Assembly: GCF_014305155.1 (NCBI RefSeq)
Contig: NZ_JACRUK010000006.1
Span: 1 to 64,000 of the forward strand
Origin: Flavobacterium muglaense
GTDB lineage: Bacteria > Bacteroidota > Bacteroidia > Flavobacteriales > Flavobacteriaceae
Direction of reading: 5' to 3'
Length of the DNA stretch: 64,000 nt
Shown: piece after piece, positions 53,986-62,717 of the stretch
How the letters are laid out: each line of letters begins with the position of its first letter
Numbering within the stretch: position 1 is the first letter of the stretch
Program-made: the position numbers and the translations under genes
Notes under the pieces: model-generated
What the model was told of the DNA's origin: nothing
Database searches by the model: none
What the model saw: only the letters and a program-made list of their open reading frames with translations

Positions 53986-54834
53986 TTAATGTTTGAATTT
54001 TATACCTATATTAAAAATATAGCCGTTGTTGTTATTAAAATCGTATTTTACGTTAGCCACGTCATCGGTTAAATAATACTTGTTGTTAAAACCATAACCT
54101 CCAGACAAGTTGATTGACCAAAACGAGTCTATGTTGCGCACGTACCCTACTGTAGTTGCCATTTGTGAGTAGGCCATTCTAGTTGCACCATTGTAATTGT
54201 TTGTCCCTTGATTAGTCGCTAAATTGTAGATTGATCCTTGAAAATCATTGTTGATTAAAAAGGTGTTCCGTTTATTATTCGAGTAAGAAATTTGCGAATT
54301 AGGAAATCCAATTTGGACTGTGGTATTGTTATTTATTTTATTCGAATAAGAAAATGTTGGTACAAAGGCTATTTTTCCAAAAAGGGTTGTGCGTTGTGCT
54401 CCTATCGAAAAAGAATTGGCGTCATTGAAAGTATGTTTAATTTGCAGGGAAGCAAGTAACATTACATCTTTGAAGCTGAAACTTTTTTCAAAATTAGCAG
54501 TTGGTTGTACTGCAACGGCAACGCTTGTTTTAGAGTCAATCTCATGTGCAAGTTCAAATTTATTTTCCAGACTAGTAAAACGATTTAGATTATCACCTAG
54601 GTCATATTTGGCTAGTTCATAGTTAACTCCTATTTGTTTGTATTTTAAAGTATTTGTTATTGTATTGATAGCGTTGACTTTTGTCGAAAGACCAAAATCC
54701 AATTCGGTTTCATTTCGGGTCATTTTTTCTGTTGGTGCTGTTTTTGTGTTTAGTTCTAAAGTATAATTAGTTTGGGCTGTTATTTTTAGAAACGAAAACA
54801 GAAACAATAGAGTTGTAAAAATCTTTATTCTCAT
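53986..54834 (-). CDS. DUF6268 outer-membrane beta-barrel protein
   Basis: The 282-residue protein has a signal peptide (MRIKIFTTLLFLFSFLKITA-Q) and alternating amphipathic strands, ending in GYIFNIGIKFKH, as expected for an outer-membrane barrel. I match it to the DUF6268 class by its general pattern (LDFGLSTKVNAINT, YELAKYDLGDN, WSINLSGGYGFNNKYYL). There is no enzyme motif. It lies 16 bp before the Kelch gene and is the first gene of the minus-strand run that ends in the two-component system. Confidence 0.78.
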   Translation of the reverse strand: MRIKIFTTLLFLFSFLKITAQTNYTLELNTKTAPTEKMTRNETELDFGLSTKVNAINTITNTLKYKQIGVNYELAKYDLGDNLNRFTSLENKFELAHEIDSKTSVAVAVQPTANFEKSFSFKDVMLLASLQIKHTFNDANSFSIGAQRTTLFGKIAFVPTFSYSNKINNNTTVQIGFPNSQISYSNNKRNTFLINNDFQGSIYNLATNQGTNNYNGATRMAYSQMATTVGYVRNIDSFWSINLSGGYGFNNKYYLTDDVANVKYDFNNNNGYIFNIGIKFKH

Positions 54835-54852
54835 TATTATTTTTTATTGTTT

Positions 54853-54860
54853 CAAAAGTA
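54853..54860 (-). promoter_or_regulatory. Putative -7 promoter element for the DUF6268-Kelch run
   Basis: On the minus strand this reads TACTTTTG, a TAnnTTTG match 18 bp before the ATG at 54834. Confidence 0.45.
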
Positions 54861-55044
54861 GTTGCATTATCTATTTTAAAAAATAAAGATATATGTATGC
54901 GATGTTTTTATAGACTAAATAGGCTTTTGTATAGTTGAATGCTTATGCTGGTGTCGCAATAGTAGTTGTAGATAAATTATGCCTTTTTATAGATGTAAAT
55001 CTTCCAATGGTATATGTTGTAATGCAGTATAAAAAGGGCTCTCC

Positions 55045-55052
55045 TATATTTG
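55045..55052 (+). promoter_or_regulatory. Putative -7 promoter element for the DUF4270 gene
   Basis: TATATTTG matches TAnnTTTG, 13 bp before the ATG at 55066, implying a very short 5' leader. Confidence 0.5.
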
Positions 55053-55065
55053 TTAAAAAACATTT

Positions 55066-56385
55066 ATGTATAAGGTATTGTTAGTGCTTTTTCTTGGAGC
55101 TTTGATAACCTCTTGTGATTCCGATGTAGATACAGGAGAGTTTGTTGTAGGATCAGATTATTTATCGGTAAGTAATAAGGTTGTTTTAGTGGATACTTTA
55201 ACTGTTGATATAAGTACGATTAATTTAGATTCGTTGGTGACTTCTAGTCAAGGTAGGTTGTTGATAGGGAATTATGACGATCCTTACTTTGGGAAAGTAA
55301 AGAGCGAAAGCTATTTCCAGTTATCCGGTTCTACCTATGCTTTAAGCTCGAGTAGTTCGGATACAGATTCTCCTAATTATGTGTTTGATTCTATTCGAAT
55401 GATTTTAAGGCCAGATGGTTATTACTATGGCGATAGTACAAAGGTGCAAACCATAAGTATGCATCGCTTGCTTGAAAAAGTCAAAGTGAAAGATGATGAT
55501 TATTATTTTTATAATGATTCTAAGCTTTCGTATGATTCGGAAAGTTTAGGATCTGTTTCTTACAAACCTACGCCGGTTCGTAAGGATTCTGTGGTTTTAA
55601 AGGTAAATAATGTTTTTGGAGAGGCGCTGTTTCAAAAAATTAAAAAGCGTGAAGTAACTAATTTTGATGAGTTTACAGAGTATTTTAAAGGAGTAGCGAT
55701 CAAAGGAACAAGTAGTAGCTCTACTGCTGTCGTGGGATTTAATAGTTCTAGTGTACTTCGTATGTATTATTCGAAATATTTGGGAGACACAGAGGAATCA
55801 TTGACTCTTGATTTCAATATCTTAGATGCTTCGAAGCAGTTTAATAATATTAGTTTGGATAGGACAGGTGCGCAAATTGTTGATTTGAAGGATTTTACGA
55901 GTAGTTTGTCTAGTGTTAAAACATCAAATAGTGCTTATGTGCAGTCTGGAACGGGAATAGCTTGTAAAGTTGATTTTCCTAATATTAAACAATTAAAGTA
56001 CATCTCGACCAAGGGAGCTATTGTAGATGCTAAATTAATTATAAAACCAGTAAGCAATAGTTATTCTACCGCTTATCCAATGCCGGATTCTTTACGGGTT
56101 TTTGTTGCTGATAAGTTGAATAGAATTACTGGTACGTTGAATAATACTGGAACGGCTACCTATGCTGTCTTGAATAAGGAAAAAGATGAGTTTAACGAAA
56201 ATATTGGTTACGAAATTTCGATAGGTGCATTTTTGCAGAACGAAATGATTAAAAATTCTGATTCTAAGTTGTCGCTATTGTTGACAATTCCTAATATTTC
56301 AAAAACGGTAAACCGTGTGATACTTGGGGATCAGAAAAATAAAAACAATAAAATTCAATTGAAAATTTATTATATCTCTTATTAG
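55066..56385 (+). CDS. DUF4270 lipoprotein
   Basis: The 439-residue lipoprotein (Cys17 in ALITSC) matches DUF4270: VGSDYLSVSNKVVLVDTLTVDISTINLDSLVTSSQGRLLIGNYDDPYFGKVKSESYFQL at the start, VFDSIRMIL, and a C-terminal part resembling LQNEMIKNSDSKLSLLLTIPN and GDQKNKNNKIQLKIYYISY. The family is common in Bacteroidota and has no assigned function. The stop TAG is followed at once by the ATG of the next gene, so the two products are probably made together. Confidence 0.85.
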   Translation: MYKVLLVLFLGALITSCDSDVDTGEFVVGSDYLSVSNKVVLVDTLTVDISTINLDSLVTSSQGRLLIGNYDDPYFGKVKSESYFQLSGSTYALSSSSSDTDSPNYVFDSIRMILRPDGYYYGDSTKVQTISMHRLLEKVKVKDDDYYFYNDSKLSYDSESLGSVSYKPTPVRKDSVVLKVNNVFGEALFQKIKKREVTNFDEFTEYFKGVAIKGTSSSSTAVVGFNSSSVLRMYYSKYLGDTEESLTLDFNILDASKQFNNISLDRTGAQIVDLKDFTSSLSSVKTSNSAYVQSGTGIACKVDFPNIKQLKYISTKGAIVDAKLIIKPVSNSYSTAYPMPDSLRVFVADKLNRITGTLNNTGTATYAVLNKEKDEFNENIGYEISIGAFLQNEMIKNSDSKLSLLLTIPNISKTVNRVILGDQKNKNNKIQLKIYYISY

Positions 56386-57630
56386 ATGAAAAATAAAATA
56401 ATTCTTGCAGCTGTATGTACCCTTTTTTATATGTCTGCATTTTCACAAAGTATATCTAGTTCCCCTTATTCTATTTATGGACTAGGAAGCTTGTATGATT
56501 CTGATTTTGGTTCCAATGCATCGATTGGTTCATCTGGAATTGCTTTGCCTTCTACGAGTTCAATTAACAATCTTAATCCCGCTTCATTGGGTTTTATGTA
56601 TCAAAATCATTTTCTGTTTGATGTAGGAGGGAAGTCTATATTTTCGTCTTATCAAAATAGTCCTAAAACAGAGAGTCGTAATAATGTTCAGTTTTCTCAT
56701 CTGGCCTTGGCGTTTCCCGTAAGTCCAAAGTCAGCAGTTAGCGTGTCTTTGAAACCTTATTCTAGTGCTACCTATAAAATTTCAAACTTGGTTTTACCAA
56801 TTGAAAACAGTACGGAGAGTTATACATTAAATGCAACTGGTTCTGGAGGATTAAATGATTTTAATATGTCTTATGGGCATCGAATTGGTAAGAAAGTAGC
56901 TTTGGGTGTTTCGGCTAATTTTCTATTCGGAAACATTATTGATAAAAGGGATTATACGATTGCAAATTCGGTTAGTTCAATTGATAAAACATCCTATTAC
57001 AAAGGTGTGAGAGCATCGCTAGGAGGACAAGTACAAGTAGACTCAACGATGTCTTTAGGTATCAATATTAAATCGCCTAGCCAAATAGGGGCTTCAAAAA
57101 CGCAATCAGTTACTTCTTATAATGGTTCTACACTTACTTCAAGTACTATAGAAACAGATGCTAACTATGATGTGGTTGATTATTATTTGCCATTAGAAGT
57201 AGGAGTTGGGGTGAGTAAGGTTTTTAAGAACAATGTCAACTTCACCATGGATTATACAAAGAGTTTGTGGAATGCTACAAATCAATCGGATATCTATGGG
57301 ACTTATGTCAATCAAGATAAATTTGCGATGGGTTTTTCATTTAGTAAACCTAAAAATATTAGAAGTTATTTTGATCGTATTAAGTACGCAACGGGTTTTA
57401 ACTACGACACCGGTTTTTTAGAAGTTGATAATAAACGAATCAATAATATGTCACTTTCCTTAGGAGTGTCGTTGCCGGTTGAGAATAGAACTTTTTCAGC
57501 TTTGAATGTCACTTATTCATACGGGCAAAAAGGTAGCGTCAGTAATGGTTTGATAAAGGAAAACTACCATAAGATATCTGTTAACTTAAGTTTAGATGGA
57601 ATATGGTTCGTGAAAAGAAAATTCGATTAA
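56386..57630 (+). CDS. Outer-membrane beta-barrel protein, FadL/PorV-like
   Basis: The 414-residue protein has a signal peptide (MKNKIILAAVCTLFYMSAFS-Q) followed by SSSPYSIYGLGSLYDSDFGSNASIGSSGIALPSTSSINNLNPASLGF. This N-terminal pattern of glycine/serine-rich turns and an asparagine-proline-rich hatch resembles FadL-like and PorV-like outer-membrane proteins. The rest alternates strands such as SYGHRIGKKVALGVSANFLFG. It directly abuts the DUF4270 gene and is convergent with murI, with no space between stops. Transport of a hydrophobic ligand is possible but unsupported. Confidence 0.8.
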   Translation: MKNKIILAAVCTLFYMSAFSQSISSSPYSIYGLGSLYDSDFGSNASIGSSGIALPSTSSINNLNPASLGFMYQNHFLFDVGGKSIFSSYQNSPKTESRNNVQFSHLALAFPVSPKSAVSVSLKPYSSATYKISNLVLPIENSTESYTLNATGSGGLNDFNMSYGHRIGKKVALGVSANFLFGNIIDKRDYTIANSVSSIDKTSYYKGVRASLGGQVQVDSTMSLGINIKSPSQIGASKTQSVTSYNGSTLTSSTIETDANYDVVDYYLPLEVGVGVSKVFKNNVNFTMDYTKSLWNATNQSDIYGTYVNQDKFAMGFSFSKPKNIRSYFDRIKYATGFNYDTGFLEVDNKRINNMSLSLGVSLPVENRTFSALNVTYSYGQKGSVSNGLIKENYHKISVNLSLDGIWFVKRKFD

Positions 57631-58407
57631 TTAAAAATCTTTTTCGATCACTTCGTATTTGTTTTCTAAGATTTCTTTCAATACAATAGGATTAGTATTC
57701 GTATAAAAAACAGGGGTGTTATTCGTATGCGATGAAAATCCTATTTTGTTTTGAAGGATGTTTTTAGTTTGTTTTGCAACAGCTTCTCCAGAATCTATTA
57801 TCTGGATGTGTTCTGGAAGTATTTTTCTAATTTGAGGAATAAGATAAGGGTAGTGGCTGCATCCCAAAACGAGGTAATCAATATTTGCAGCAATCATGGG
57901 TTGTAAATAGGATTGTAATAATTCCGTCATCTCTGCCGAGTTGATTTCGCCATTCTCAATAAGTTGTACCAATCCGTGTCCTACTTGTTCTACGATTTTT
58001 GTGTTTTTAAACTTTTGTATCGCGTTATAAAAGAGTTCACTAATTAGTGTTCCTTGCGTGGCAAGTATGCCTATGGTTTGTGTTTTCGAATTGGTTGCTG
58101 CGGGCTTGATTGCCGGCTCGATCCCTATGAAAGGAATGTCATATTTAGCTCTTAATTCTTTTATAGCATTTGTTGTTGCAGTATTGCAGGCAACTACAAT
58201 CAATTTACATCCCATTTCAATAAGTAGATCGGTATTTTTCATGCTTAGCGCAATGATCTCTTCTTTAGATTTTTGGCCGTAAGGCGCATTCTTACTATCA
58301 GCTAGGTAGATGGTTTTTTCATTAGGAAGTAAATGATTTATTTCTCTCCAAATTGAAGTTCCTCCTATGCCTGAGTCAAAGATTCCTATGGGTTTGTTGT
58401 TGTTCAT
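57631..58407 (-). CDS. murI: Glutamate racemase
   Basis: MurI converts L-glutamate to D-glutamate for peptidoglycan. The 258-residue protein has the complete active site: DSGIGGTSI with Asp11, the first catalytic cysteine Cys74 in VVACNTATTNA, and the second, Cys183, in VLGCSHYPYL. IGIEPAIKPA is also characteristic. Length is normal. A promoter-like element sits only a few bases before the ATG, so its transcript may be almost leaderless. It is the last gene of the minus-strand envelope cluster but is separated by a terminator from ompH. Confidence 0.97.
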   Translation of the reverse strand: MNNNKPIGIFDSGIGGTSIWREINHLLPNEKTIYLADSKNAPYGQKSKEEIIALSMKNTDLLIEMGCKLIVVACNTATTNAIKELRAKYDIPFIGIEPAIKPAATNSKTQTIGILATQGTLISELFYNAIQKFKNTKIVEQVGHGLVQLIENGEINSAEMTELLQSYLQPMIAANIDYLVLGCSHYPYLIPQIRKILPEHIQIIDSGEAVAKQTKNILQNKIGFSSHTNNTPVFYTNTNPIVLKEILENKYEVIEKDF

Positions 58408-58412
58408 TGAAA

Positions 58413-58420
58413 CAAAGTTA
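58413..58420 (-). promoter_or_regulatory. Putative -7 promoter element for murI
   Basis: On the minus strand this reads TAACTTTG, a TAnnTTTG match only 5 bp before the ATG at 58407. Transcription would start at or next to the initiation codon. Confidence 0.5.
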
Positions 58421-58457
58421 AGCGCATTCGATTAAATATCCTAAAAAATAGCACTAC

Positions 58458-58498
58458 AAAAAAACCGCTCAAGACCTGAAAGTAATGAGCGGTTTTTT
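58458..58498 (-). terminator. Terminator after the short ompH gene
   Basis: AAAACCGCTCA (58461-58471) pairs with TGAGCGGTTTT (58486-58496) around a 14-nt loop. It has A- and T-runs on both sides, so it could work in either direction. Confidence 0.8.
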
Positions 58499-58518
58499 GA
58501 TTATTTATTTTCTTTAGA

Positions 58519-59019
58519 TTAGAAACCTAAATCTTTCTTTACATCTGCAGTCAAGTTTGGACCATCAGCAAGTAATAAAGTAGAACCATCAAGGATGTAT
58601 TGGAAACCTTTAGCTTTTCCAACTTTTTGGATAGAAGTTCTTACTTTTTCCATTAAAGGTTTTACAATATCAGATTCTTTTTGTTGTAATTCTTTTTGAG
58701 CGTTGTCTCTAAAGTCAACAATTCTTTTTTGCATGTCTTGAACTTCTTTAGAACGGTCACCGTTGATAGCATCAGTAACAGTTGCAGATTCAGCTTCGTA
58801 TTTCTTTAATTTAGCTTGATATTCTTCAACCATTTTTTTGTAATCTGCATCATAAGTAGTGCTCAATTTTTCTAGTTGCTTTTGAGCATCTAGCATAGCT
58901 GGCATTTTAGACATGATTTCACTTACATCAACATGTGCAGTTTTTGCTTGTGCATTGATCGTTTGATTTGCTCCAAGAATAAATAATGCAGCAATTAATA
59001 AAGTTTTGATTTGTTTCAT
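58519..59019 (-). CDS. OmpH/Skp-family periplasmic chaperone
   Basis: Skp-like chaperones hold unfolded outer-membrane proteins on their way to the BAM complex. The 166-residue protein has a signal peptide (MKQIKTLLIAALFILGANQTINA-Q), then KTAHVDVSEIMSKMPAMLDAQKQLEKL and a long helical hairpin (about 45-130), ending in KVGKAKGFQYILDGSTLLLADG, the returning core strands. Length is typical of Skp. It lies 26 bp after the longer ompH paralogue and downstream of bamA. Confidence 0.93.
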   Translation of the reverse strand: MKQIKTLLIAALFILGANQTINAQAKTAHVDVSEIMSKMPAMLDAQKQLEKLSTTYDADYKKMVEEYQAKLKKYEAESATVTDAINGDRSKEVQDMQKRIVDFRDNAQKELQQKESDIVKPLMEKVRTSIQKVGKAKGFQYILDGSTLLLADGPNLTADVKKDLGF

Positions 59020-59045
59020 CGTTTTTAAAATATTAAGTAATTAAG

Positions 59046-60032
59046 TTATTGTTTTAGTTTAATTTTTAGCTCGTTGGCCTTTTTAATAGAATCTCTTTCT
59101 TTTAAAATTTTTAATCTTTTGTCCTCTAGCGCTTTTTTTCTTTCGGCTAGTTTAGCTGCGTTATCATCAATTTGTTTTTGTCTAGCGTCTTCTACTGCAG
59201 TCTTAGAACTGGTTTTTTCTTCAGTCTTAGCAGTTGTGCCTGACGCTTCTGTTGGTGTAGAGGCAGAAACCGTGCCATTTTTTTTAGCAGCTCTATCTTC
59301 TAGCAATTTTTGCCTTCTTGCTTCGTATTCCTTTACTTTTTGTTCTTGTTCTAGTTTTCTGTCGGCAAGTAGTTTTTCTCTAGCTGCTGCTTTGTCGTCT
59401 AGTATTTTTTGCCTTTCGGCCATAGCAGGATTTTCATCAATTGCATCTTCTTTATTGTCCTTTGCTTCTTCTGCAGCAAGTTGTTTTTTGGTCAGTTGCT
59501 CTCTTTTGTCGGTTCTGTTAATTACTCTTAATACTTGGTCGCTAATATCAAATCGCTTTGCAGCATATATCATTGTTAAATCCGATGATTTGTCAAAGAT
59601 AAAATCATATTTTTTTGCGTCAGCAATATCTTGAACTGCTGTGAATACTTGATCTTGAATAGGTTTTGCTAATAACGATTTTTGAATCATTAAATCTCCT
59701 CTTGGTCCAAAACGGCTTTGTTGGTATTCTAGCATTTCGTTTTCAAGAAATTTGATCTCTGTTTCTCTCTCCTCAATTAATTCTTTTGTCAATAATGCTT
59801 TTTCGGCATTTAAGGCATCTTTAATTTTGGTGATTTCAATCTTTTTGGTTTCAATTTCTTGCTTCCATTTTTGAGCTTTTTGTTCTAGTTGCGATGAAGC
59901 TTCTGTATAATTGGGTACATTTTGTAAAATGTATTCCATATCAATATAGCCAACTTTTGTTCCTCTGGTTTGCGACTGAGCTGTGTAACCAACAGCTAGT
60001 GCCAAAAATAAAAATAAAAATTGTTTTCTCAT
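59046..60032 (-). CDS. OmpH/Skp-family chaperone with long charged C-terminal tail
   Basis: The 328-residue protein has a signal peptide (MRKQFLFLFLALAVGYTAQS-Q) and an Skp core (about 22-180; TKVGYIDMEYILQNVPNYTEA, AKKYDFIFDKSSDLTMIYA). The extra 150 residues after it are very rich in Lys, Glu, Asp and Arg, with repeated DDKAAAREKLLADRK-type units that predict a long coiled or single helix (about 185-328). This makes the protein about twice the usual Skp length. It lies 35 bp after bamA and 26 bp before the short ompH gene. Confidence 0.9.
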   Translation of the reverse strand: MRKQFLFLFLALAVGYTAQSQTRGTKVGYIDMEYILQNVPNYTEASSQLEQKAQKWKQEIETKKIEITKIKDALNAEKALLTKELIEERETEIKFLENEMLEYQQSRFGPRGDLMIQKSLLAKPIQDQVFTAVQDIADAKKYDFIFDKSSDLTMIYAAKRFDISDQVLRVINRTDKREQLTKKQLAAEEAKDNKEDAIDENPAMAERQKILDDKAAAREKLLADRKLEQEQKVKEYEARRQKLLEDRAAKKNGTVSASTPTEASGTTAKTEEKTSSKTAVEDARQKQIDDNAAKLAERKKALEDKRLKILKERDSIKKANELKIKLKQ

Positions 60033-60067
60033 AACTTCTTTTTGTTAGAAACTCCTATGGCACTCTT

Positions 60068-62710
60068 TTAGAATTGTTGTCCAATGATGAAAGTCACTGA
60101 TTGTAAATTGTCACCTATAGGATCAAATCCACGGGCAAAATCAATTCCTAATAATCCAAACGCTGGCATGAATACACGTAAACCAACACCTGCAGATCTA
60201 CTTAAAGCAAATGGGTTGTATGTTTTGAAATTGGCGTATGATGATCCTGCTTCTAAGAACGCTAAGGCATAGATAGATGCCGAAGCTTTCAATGTTATAG
60301 GATAACGTAATTCCATAGAGAATTTATTGTATACCGTTGCTCCAATTTGATCACCTGCGCTATTGATAGGAGTTAAACTGTTGTTTTTGTATCCTCTTAA
60401 TTGTACTGTTTCTCTACCATCCATTGAGTAATTTGCCATTCCGTCTCCACCTACGTAGAATCTTTCGAAAGGAATAGATCCTCTATCTTGATTGTATGCA
60501 CCTAAGAAACCAAATTCAGTCAATGTTCTTAAGACTAATTTACCATATACTTTCGTGTACCAGTCTGCTTTGAATTTTATTTTGTAATATTCTAACCAGT
60601 TAAATTTCTTTTGATCTACTAGTGCTGGATCTGCTGCTGCATCTTGGTAGTTGAATACTTTGTTTCCAGAAGCATCAATGTAGTCACCAATGTTTACAGT
60701 GTTTCCATTAGCATCAACTTGGTTTGATCTATCAGTAGTGTTCTTTAACTTGTAGGCCTCTTGATCACCTAGGGTTGCATAATCCACTCCATTAAATAAA
60801 GAGTAAGGAAGTGTGAATTTTCCAGTTAAGCTAAATTCAGAACCATAAGTTGGAAATATTGGGTTTACCCCTTTGTTACTTCTAGAGATTCCTAATGTAT
60901 AAGCTAAGTTTCTTGATGCACCATTTCCAAAAGTAAATAATCCAGTGTTGTAATTATTCAAGTCATAGTGTTGGTAACTTAACGATTGTGATAGTACAAA
61001 ATAATCATCTGGCACGGTTAATCTTTTGGCTAATCCAATAGACATCGTTAATATGTTGAAGCTTTTGCTTTTGTCAACACTTTGAGTAACATAATTGTTT
61101 AAAAATTGTTTACTATATGAAATGGACGAACTAAATTGTACTGGTTTCTTTTGTCCAAACCATGGTTCAGAGAACGATACACTGTATGTTTGAAAGTAGG
61201 TACTTCCTTGTAAACGTAAAGATACTTTTTGACCGTCACCCATAGGTAATGGTTTGTATGATTCTTTATTTAATATGTTTCTAGCAGAGAAATTGTTGAA
61301 CGAAAGTCCTAAAGTTCCAATGAATCCACCACCACCATAACCACCTTGTAGTTCGATTTGGCTTGATCCTTTTTCAACTAAGTTGTATTCAATATCTACA
61401 GTACCTGCTCCAGCATCAACATTTCTAAATTTCGGATCGATTGCTTCAGGATCAAAAAATCCTAATTGACCAATTTCACGAATGGTTCTAACTAATAATT
61501 CTTTGCTGTATTTTTCTCCTGGTTTCGTTCTTAACTCACGGTATATTACACGGTCATTTGTTTTGTCATTTCCTACAACTGTAATGTGGTTAAAGTATGC
61601 CAATGGACCTTCGGTTACTCTAATTTCAAAGTCAATCGTGTCATTGGCTGTTTTTACCTCTACAGCGTTGATGTTAGAGAATAAGTATCCGTTGTTTTGG
61701 TATAAGTTGGTAATATCTTCACCATCTGGTTTAGATTTGTCTGCAATTCTTTTTTCCAGAAGTACACCATTGTATGTTTCTCCTTTTTTAACCCCTACAA
61801 TACGGTTTAAAAATTGATCAGAATAAACAGTGTTTCCTAAGAATTTAATGTTACCAAAATAATATTTGTTTCCTTCCTCTACATTTACTTTGATAGATAA
61901 TGCGTTTTTGGCTTTATCAAAAGCAACAGTGTCTGATATAATTCTCGCATCTCTATATCCTTTTTCTTTGTAGGCTGCGATAACTTTTTCTAAGTCGGCT
62001 TTGTATTTATCTTTGATGAATTTTGAAACTTTAAGAACGCGAAAAATATTTTTTTCTTTGGTGTCTTTCATCGCTTTTTTAAGCTTCTTGTCAGATATTT
62101 TTTCGTTACCTATAAAGTCAATCTTGCTTATCTTTACTTTATCACCTTTATCAACGTTAACAAGCATGTTTACTTGGTTAACGGTAGCGGTATCTTTGAT
62201 TGTATTGATGTTTACTTTAGTATTAAAGTATCCGTCTTTTTTGTATTTGTTTTCGATGTAGTTTTTAGCAGTCGTAATCAAGTTTTCATTAACTACCTTT
62301 CCTTTGGTTAAGGAATTGTCTTTAATTAGGGCATCTACTTTGCTTTTCTTCACCCCTACAAATTTCACTTCGCCTAATTTGGGAAGTTCTTTAATGTCAA
62401 GATCTAGGTAGATGCTGTCATTTTCAATGTGGTTGATGTAGAAAGAGATTTCGTCAAAAAGGCCTAGTTTACCTAGTTTTTTAATAGCAGCACTGATTTC
62501 TTCACCAGGAACGGTTATTTCTTGTCCTTTTTGGAGGCCTGCAAATGTAACTACCGTTTGTTCGTTAAAACTAATTTTACTGGTGACAGATACGTCAGCC
62601 AAGATGTATTTTTTACCTTGATCAAAAGGAACTCTATCTTGCGCTTTAATTTGGGAAAAACTACCTAATAATAGTAAGGTAAGGACTGCTTTTATACTTT
62701 TGTTTAACAC
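60068..62710 (-). CDS. bamA: Outer-membrane protein assembly factor BamA
   Basis: BamA is the central barrel of the machine that inserts outer-membrane proteins. From GTG 62710 the 880-residue protein has a signal region (SIKAVLTLLLLGSFSQIKA-Q), a series of POTRA domains (about 25-420; GLQKGQEITVPGEEISAAIKKL, VKISKIDFIGNEKI), and a C-terminal barrel that contains VQLRGYKN and LGIDFARGFDP, ending in QQF. I prefer GTG 62710 because it lies 7 bases after the uppS stop. GTG 62734 would overlap uppS, and still longer versions carry uppS-frame sequence without a signal peptide. Confidence 0.94.
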   Translation of the reverse strand: MLNKSIKAVLTLLLLGSFSQIKAQDRVPFDQGKKYILADVSVTSKISFNEQTVVTFAGLQKGQEITVPGEEISAAIKKLGKLGLFDEISFYINHIENDSIYLDLDIKELPKLGEVKFVGVKKSKVDALIKDNSLTKGKVVNENLITTAKNYIENKYKKDGYFNTKVNINTIKDTATVNQVNMLVNVDKGDKVKISKIDFIGNEKISDKKLKKAMKDTKEKNIFRVLKVSKFIKDKYKADLEKVIAAYKEKGYRDARIISDTVAFDKAKNALSIKVNVEEGNKYYFGNIKFLGNTVYSDQFLNRIVGVKKGETYNGVLLEKRIADKSKPDGEDITNLYQNNGYLFSNINAVEVKTANDTIDFEIRVTEGPLAYFNHITVVGNDKTNDRVIYRELRTKPGEKYSKELLVRTIREIGQLGFFDPEAIDPKFRNVDAGAGTVDIEYNLVEKGSSQIELQGGYGGGGFIGTLGLSFNNFSARNILNKESYKPLPMGDGQKVSLRLQGSTYFQTYSVSFSEPWFGQKKPVQFSSSISYSKQFLNNYVTQSVDKSKSFNILTMSIGLAKRLTVPDDYFVLSQSLSYQHYDLNNYNTGLFTFGNGASRNLAYTLGISRSNKGVNPIFPTYGSEFSLTGKFTLPYSLFNGVDYATLGDQEAYKLKNTTDRSNQVDANGNTVNIGDYIDASGNKVFNYQDAAADPALVDQKKFNWLEYYKIKFKADWYTKVYGKLVLRTLTEFGFLGAYNQDRGSIPFERFYVGGDGMANYSMDGRETVQLRGYKNNSLTPINSAGDQIGATVYNKFSMELRYPITLKASASIYALAFLEAGSSYANFKTYNPFALSRSAGVGLRVFMPAFGLLGIDFARGFDPIGDNLQSVTFIIGQQF

Positions 62711-62717
62711 TAAAAAA

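Noticed and set aside
59074..59634. Long plus-strand open frame of 186 codons
   Set aside because: It lies antisense to the charged tail of the OmpH gene; its Ser/Leu/Ala-rich product is the reverse reading of Lys/Glu/Ala-rich codons.
61482..61817. Plus-strand open frame of 111 codons
   Set aside because: It lies within bamA on the opposite strand and has no signal, motif or promoter.
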